DNA of 9,934 bases from Bacillota bacterium (lineage in GTDB: Bacteria > Bacillota > Clostridia > Acetivibrionales > DSM-1351). Below are positions 7,215 to 9,934 of the stretch, piece after piece. Every line of letters starts with the position of its first letter. The stretch's first letter is position 1. Location of the stretch: NCBI GenBank assembly GCA_023395575.1, contig JAEWZA010000132.1, positions 1 through 9,934 of the forward strand, written 5' to 3'. The position numbers and the translations under genes are program-made. The notes beneath the pieces are model-generated. The model worked only from the letters and a program-made list of their open reading frames with translations, did not search any database and had not been told where the DNA came from.

Positions 7215-7961
7215 TTGAAAGTAGAATATTTGAATCAAAATGTTAACTATTCAAATAATATTAACACTATTTTTGAGAAGATAAAAAATGGTGATAATGT
7301 GCTTAAAAATAAATTCATTAATGACTATAAGCCATATATATTAAAAACACTATCCCACTTGGTTGGGAGATATGTAGATGAAAACAATGAGGAGTATAGC
7401 ATTGGTTTATTAGCGTTTAATGAGGCAATTGATCTTTATGATATTAAGAAGAACTCAAACTTCTTTAAATATGCAGAGATGGTTATAAGACATAGGATAA
7501 TAGATTACATCAGATTCAACAAAAAGTATTTAAAAGACGTTCCTTTTTCATATTTTGAAGATGATGAAGGGTTTGAAGAAAGATACCTGATATGTGATTC
7601 TTTTAATCAATATGAAAAGATTGAAATTAGAGAAGAGATATTGCTATTTGAGCAGCAGTTAAGGGAATACGGAATCACTTTGGAGGAATTAGTCGAATGC
7701 TCTCCTAGACATAAAGACTCACGTGGTTTGTGTATTCAAATTGCAAAAATAATAGCTGAGAATGAAATATTAAATGATAAATTGGTGAGAAAGAGAATGT
7801 TGCCTTTATCAGATTTAATGAAACTTGTTAATGTACATAAACGGACAGTTGAAAGAAATAGAAAATATATTATTGCAGTTACAATAATTTTGAAAAGCAA
7901 TCTTGAGGGGATTAAGGATTTTTTTACGAATACTGATGAAAAAGGAATGTATCTTCAATAA
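7215..7961 (+). CDS. sigI: SigI-family RNA polymerase sigma factor, without adjacent RsgI
   Basis: A 248-residue sigma factor, usual length for SigI. Residues about 20-105 form the sigma-2 region that binds core polymerase and the -10 element (EEYSIGLLAFNEAIDLYD, then IRHRIIDYIRF). The SigI-specific C-terminal domain (about 135-240) contains the family hallmarks SPRHKDSR (163-170) and HKRTVERNRKYII (208-220), the latter being the probable -35 recognition helix. The start is TTG 7215, set by AGGAGGG (7198-7204) ten bases upstream; no other start preserves the N-terminal helix. In Bacillus and Clostridium thermocellum, sigI is normally followed by rsgI, a membrane anti-sigma factor with an outside carbohydrate-sensing domain. 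Here a strong terminator and then the scaffoldin gene follow instead. The adjacent target suggests it controls cellulosome genes (inference). How it is kept inactive is not visible in this window. Confidence 0.93.
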   Translation: MKVEYLNQNVNYSNNINTIFEKIKNGDNVLKNKFINDYKPYILKTLSHLVGRYVDENNEEYSIGLLAFNEAIDLYDIKKNSNFFKYAEMVIRHRIIDYIRFNKKYLKDVPFSYFEDDEGFEERYLICDSFNQYEKIEIREEILLFEQQLREYGITLEELVECSPRHKDSRGLCIQIAKIIAENEILNDKLVRKRMLPLSDLMKLVNVHKRTVERNRKYIIAVTIILKSNLEGIKDFFTNTDEKGMYLQ

Positions 7962-8019
7962 ACATAAATAAAAAGGCTATGAAATCATAGGTTCCAGCTC
8001 ACACTAAAGATAATAAAAA

Positions 8020-8047
8020 CTTAAAAACTTATGCTTAAAAACTTATG
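8020..8047. repeat. 14-bp perfect tandem repeat
   Basis: CTTAAAAACTTATG occurs twice head to tail (8020-8033 and 8034-8047) in the spacer between sigI and the scaffoldin, about 70 bases upstream of the scaffoldin promoter candidate. Repeated sites at that distance suit an activator binding in tandem, but replication slippage alone would also explain it. Confidence 0.55.
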
Positions 8048-8067
8048 AAAATGTAATGAGTTTCGGG

Positions 8068-8118
8068 AAATAAAAATAAGCTATTCATTTTAAATATTGG
8101 GTAAGCTTATTTTTATTT
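8068..8118 (+). terminator. Intrinsic terminator after sigI
   Basis: AAATAAAAATAAGCT (8068-8082) and AGCTTATTTTTATTT (8104-8118) form a perfect 15-bp stem with a 21-base loop. The descending arm is itself T-rich, as in many clostridial terminators. It ends sigI transcription 107 bases after the stop codon and insulates the scaffoldin. Because the arms are A-rich and T-rich, it may also act weakly on the other strand. The -35 candidate of the next gene overlaps its last two bases. Confidence 0.75.
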
Positions 8119-8145
8119 GACCAGCTTAAATGAGGGGTGTATTAA
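8117..8145 (+). promoter_or_regulatory. Candidate sigma-A-like promoter of the scaffoldin gene
   Basis: TTGACC (8117-8122) and TATTAA (8140-8145) are separated by 17 bases, with RNA expected to start near 8152 and leave a leader of about 300 bases. The -35 box is close to consensus and the -10 moderate. I found no convincing SigI-type pair (C-rich -35 with a CGAA-like -10) between 7962 and 8454, so dependence on the neighbouring sigma factor is not supported by sequence here. Confidence 0.4.
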
Positions 8146-8266
8146 CGCATGTCTATATTGGGAAATACTCCTATACTTTATTAGGATTATTTCTTCAAAA
8201 TAGTATCTGTGAAAACCATTAAATTTGGTGAGTTTAGATAACCCACTCAGCCAATAAAAATAAAAA

Positions 8267-8411
8267 AAGGGGGTGAAATAAATAATTCAGTTAGTTCGTT
8301 ACGGCAAAGGGGATAAATTATTATTAAACCATGCACGAACAAATAATAATGACTGTGCTGTTTCGATAATGTAACTGAATGTGCGTGTTACCCCGACAGG
8401 CTCTGTGGATA
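8267..8411 (+). promoter_or_regulatory. Structured 5' leader of the scaffoldin mRNA with isolated Shine-Dalgarno
   Basis: AAAGGGGGTGA (near 8266-8276) matches the 16S complement almost completely but has no ATG, GTG or TTG at a usable distance. Directly after it come several perfect helices: ATTCAGTTA/TAACTGAAT (8285-8293/8372-8380), ATTATTATT/AATAATAAT (8317-8325/8342-8350), GTTCGT (8294-8299) with ACGAAC in the loop of the second helix (8335-8340), and GGGG(A)TAA (8309-8316) with TTACCCC (8388-8394). The last would be a pseudoknot or an alternative to a small ACAG-GCT-CTGT hairpin (8396-8406) flanked by CC/GG. The shared CCCC allows switching. It matches no riboswitch class I know. The same bases also carry a 29-codon frame from ATT 8285 to TAA 8372, so a leader peptide with a rare start cannot be excluded. 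Confidence 0.5.
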
Positions 8412-8454
8412 AAATGGTTTTCATAAAAAATAATATAACAGGAGGTATTTATTA

Positions 8455-9934
8455 ATGCGAATGCGTAAAAAGGCAACGTCTATCTTATTGGTACTATCAA
8501 TGTTGGTAACATTATTTGCATCTGGAATTACTGCTTTTGCAGCAACTTCAAGTCTAGATGTCAAATTTAGTAACAATGGAAGTTCAGAAGTTTCAACAAA
8601 TACAATAAATGCGAACTTCCAAGTAACTAATAATGGTAGCTCAGCTGTTAATTTGGCAGATCTTAAACTAAGGTATTACTTTACTAAGGACAATGATACT
8701 GCACTAAATTTCTACTGTGACCATGCAGCAACAACAGGTCCTAATGGAAGTAATTATACTGGTATAACAAGTAATGTAACAGGTAAATACGTACAAATGA
8801 GCTCACCTACTTCAAATGCTGATACATACCTAGAAGTTAGCTTTACATCCGGTAGTATTCCAGCTGGTGGAGTAGTATCAGTTCAGACTAGAACTTCTAA
8901 AACTGATTGGTCAAACTTTAATATGTCTAACGACTATTCATATGTTTCTTCAGGTTCATTTGTAGCTAATGAGAAGGTTACTGCTTATGTAAGTGGTAGT
9001 CTTGTATCAGGTAAAGAGCCAGGCGGAACACAAACACAGGATCCTACAATAGCTCCAACATCTGGAACTTTTGACAAGACAGCTCCTGCAGACTTATCAA
9101 CAACTTTGACACCTAATGGAAATACTTTCAAAGGTATCACAGGTTTAACAAGCGGTACTGACTACACAGTATCAGGCAACACAGTTAAAATATCACAGAA
9201 CTATTTGTCAAAACTTGCAAATGGTACATATAACTTAACATTCGATTTTGGTTCATCAAAAAATCCTGTATATACAGTAACTGTTAAAGGTGAAATAATA
9301 ACTGATGGACTTAAAGTAGAAATAGGAAAAGCTACTGGTAATACAGGTGACATTGTAACAGTACCTGTAACTATGGCAAATGTTGCTAAGGTTGGTAATG
9401 TTGGAACATTTAATTTCTATGTTGGTTATGATGCAACTCAACTTAAAGCTGAATCAGTAACAGCAGGTGACATAGTTAAAAATGCAGCTGTTAACTTCTC
9501 AACACAGATTAAGGATGGAACAATTAGCTTTGTATTCCTAGACAACACAATAGGTGATGAACTTATTACTGCTGATGGAGTATTAGCTAATATTAAGTTC
9601 AAGATAATAGGAACTAAAGATACAGTAACAACAGTTAAATTCAACGAAGGTGGAGCTTTTGGCAATGGAAACATGTCAAAAATAAACAGTGTTGGCTTAA
9701 CTAACGGTAGTGTAACAATAAAGGGATATGTTATCCCAACAGAAGGATTGAAAGTAGCAATCGGAACAGCATCAGGTAAAACTGGTGAAACAGTAACAGT
9801 ACCAGTGACTTTTGCAGATGTAGCAAAAGCAGGTAATGTTGGAACATTTAACTTCTATGTTGGATATGATAATGCTCAATTAGAAGCAGTATCAGTAACA
9901 GCTGGAGAAATCGTAAAGAATGCAGCTGTAAACT
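8455..9934 (+). CDS. Primary cellulosomal scaffoldin, N-terminal part (CipC/CipA type)
   Basis: The first 493 codons of a secreted scaffoldin that runs off the window. It organises dockerin-bearing cellulases outside the cell and attaches them to cellulose. Order: signal peptide 1-29 or 30 (MRMRKK basic end, hydrophobic core, AFA-A cleavage region); family 3a carbohydrate-binding module at about 33-190, with the planar cellulose-binding residues conserved at Asp89, His90, Tyr101, Arg146 and Trp152; X2 immunoglobulin-like module at about 196-282, which in relatives aids cell-wall or cellulose binding; type I cohesin 1 at about 285-422; a short linker (KGYVIPTE); and cohesin 2 from 431, cut after AAVN. 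The two cohesins share about 49 of 63 comparable residues. ATG 8455 has AGGAGG at 8440-8445, nine bases upstream; ATG 8461 is an in-frame second choice. Closest recalled relatives are CipC of R. cellulolyticum and CipA of C. josui. In those species cellulase genes follow in the same operon, to be expected beyond this window. Confidence 0.97.
   Translation, partial: MRMRKKATSILLVLSMLVTLFASGITAFAATSSLDVKFSNNGSSEVSTNTINANFQVTNNGSSAVNLADLKLRYYFTKDNDTALNFYCDHAATTGPNGSNYTGITSNVTGKYVQMSSPTSNADTYLEVSFTSGSIPAGGVVSVQTRTSKTDWSNFNMSNDYSYVSSGSFVANEKVTAYVSGSLVSGKEPGGTQTQDPTIAPTSGTFDKTAPADLSTTLTPNGNTFKGITGLTSGTDYTVSGNTVKISQNYLSKLANGTYNLTFDFGSSKNPVYTVTVKGEIITDGLKVEIGKATGNTGDIVTVPVTMANVAKVGNVGTFNFYVGYDATQLKAESVTAGDIVKNAAVNFSTQIKDGTISFVFLDNTIGDELITADGVLANIKFKIIGTKDTVTTVKFNEGGAFGNGNMSKINSVGLTNGSVTIKGYVIPTEGLKVAIGTASGKTGETVTVPVTFADVAKAGNVGTFNFYVGYDNAQLEAVSVTAGEIVKNAAVN
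9307..9934 (+). repeat. Tandem cohesin-coding repeat (438-bp period)
   Basis: Bases 9307-9496 (cohesin 1, beginning GLKVEIGKATG) line up with 9745-9934 (cohesin 2, beginning GLKVAIGTASG) at an offset of 438 bases, one cohesin plus linker. Some blocks are nearly identical in DNA, for example GTTGGAACATTTAA followed by TTCTATGTTGG. The second copy is truncated by the window edge. Such arrays commonly change copy number by recombination and can collapse in short-read assemblies. Confidence 0.85.

Noticed and set aside
8285..8411. A known riboswitch (cyclic-di-GMP class I or II, or others)
   Set aside because: The conserved core sequences of these classes, as I know them, are absent. Only stems and a possible pseudoknot can be shown.
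7962..8454. A SigI-dependent promoter for the scaffoldin
   Set aside because: I looked for a C-rich -35 about 13-16 bases before a CGAA-like -10. CGAA at 8336-8339 has no C-rich partner, and ACCCC at 8390-8394 has no CGAA downstream.
9256..9674. Minus-strand open frames opposite the scaffoldin
   Set aside because: They are antisense shadows of the cohesin and X2 coding sequence. The + strand frame has unmistakable domains, and the reverse products are low-complexity.
9307..9934. Repeats at the right end as a CRISPR array
   Set aside because: The period is 438 bases and the repeat is protein-coding (tandem cohesins).

Overview
The window is AT-rich DNA from a low-GC, Gram-positive clostridium that builds cellulosomes. 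The strongest evidence is the 5' end of a primary scaffoldin gene at the right edge: signal peptide, CBM3, X2 module, then type I cohesins, in the order known from CipC/CipA of the mesophilic cellulolytic clostridia (the Ruminiclostridium cellulolyticum / josui / papyrosolvens type). Shine-Dalgarno sites are strong, TTG starts are frequent, and a SigI-type sigma factor is present, all of which fit that group. I cannot name the species.

Layout, all genes on the + strand. 1-256: non-coding, with a clear sigma-A-like promoter (139-167) overlapping a palindrome. 257-5380: a 1707-residue soluble signalling protein combining a Ser/Thr protein kinase, a STAND-like ATPase, TPR repeats, a GAF domain and a complete histidine kinase. 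5377-6027: a NarL/LuxR-type response regulator that overlaps the kinase gene by 4 bases, followed by a likely terminator. 6028-7214: about 1.2 kb with no conventional gene, but with two good promoter-like sequences, a nested inverted repeat, two or three very short ORFs with ribosome binding sites, a 14-bp palindrome and a pair of mutually exclusive hairpins. 7215-7961: a SigI-family sigma factor starting at TTG, with no RsgI anti-sigma gene after it. 7962-8454: a perfect 15-bp terminator stem, a 14-bp tandem repeat, a promoter candidate and a structured leader carrying an isolated, very strong Shine-Dalgarno sequence. 8455-9934: the scaffoldin gene, cut off by the window edge inside its second cohesin.

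How the parts may work together (inference): the large kinase and its regulator form a two-component system that may also receive or send Ser/Thr phosphorylation. Next to it lie an unpartnered SigI and the scaffoldin gene that nucleates the cellulosome. SigI factors control cellulosome genes in Clostridium thermocellum, where membrane RsgI proteins sense polysaccharide. Here the anti-sigma gene is missing locally, both sigI and the scaffoldin have long structured leaders, and a separate cytoplasmic sensor kinase sits beside them. The candidate unusual system is therefore a local chain of dual kinase, response regulator, orphan SigI and scaffoldin, with RNA-level control at the last two steps. 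No SigI-type promoter is evident in front of the scaffoldin, so the links remain unproven.
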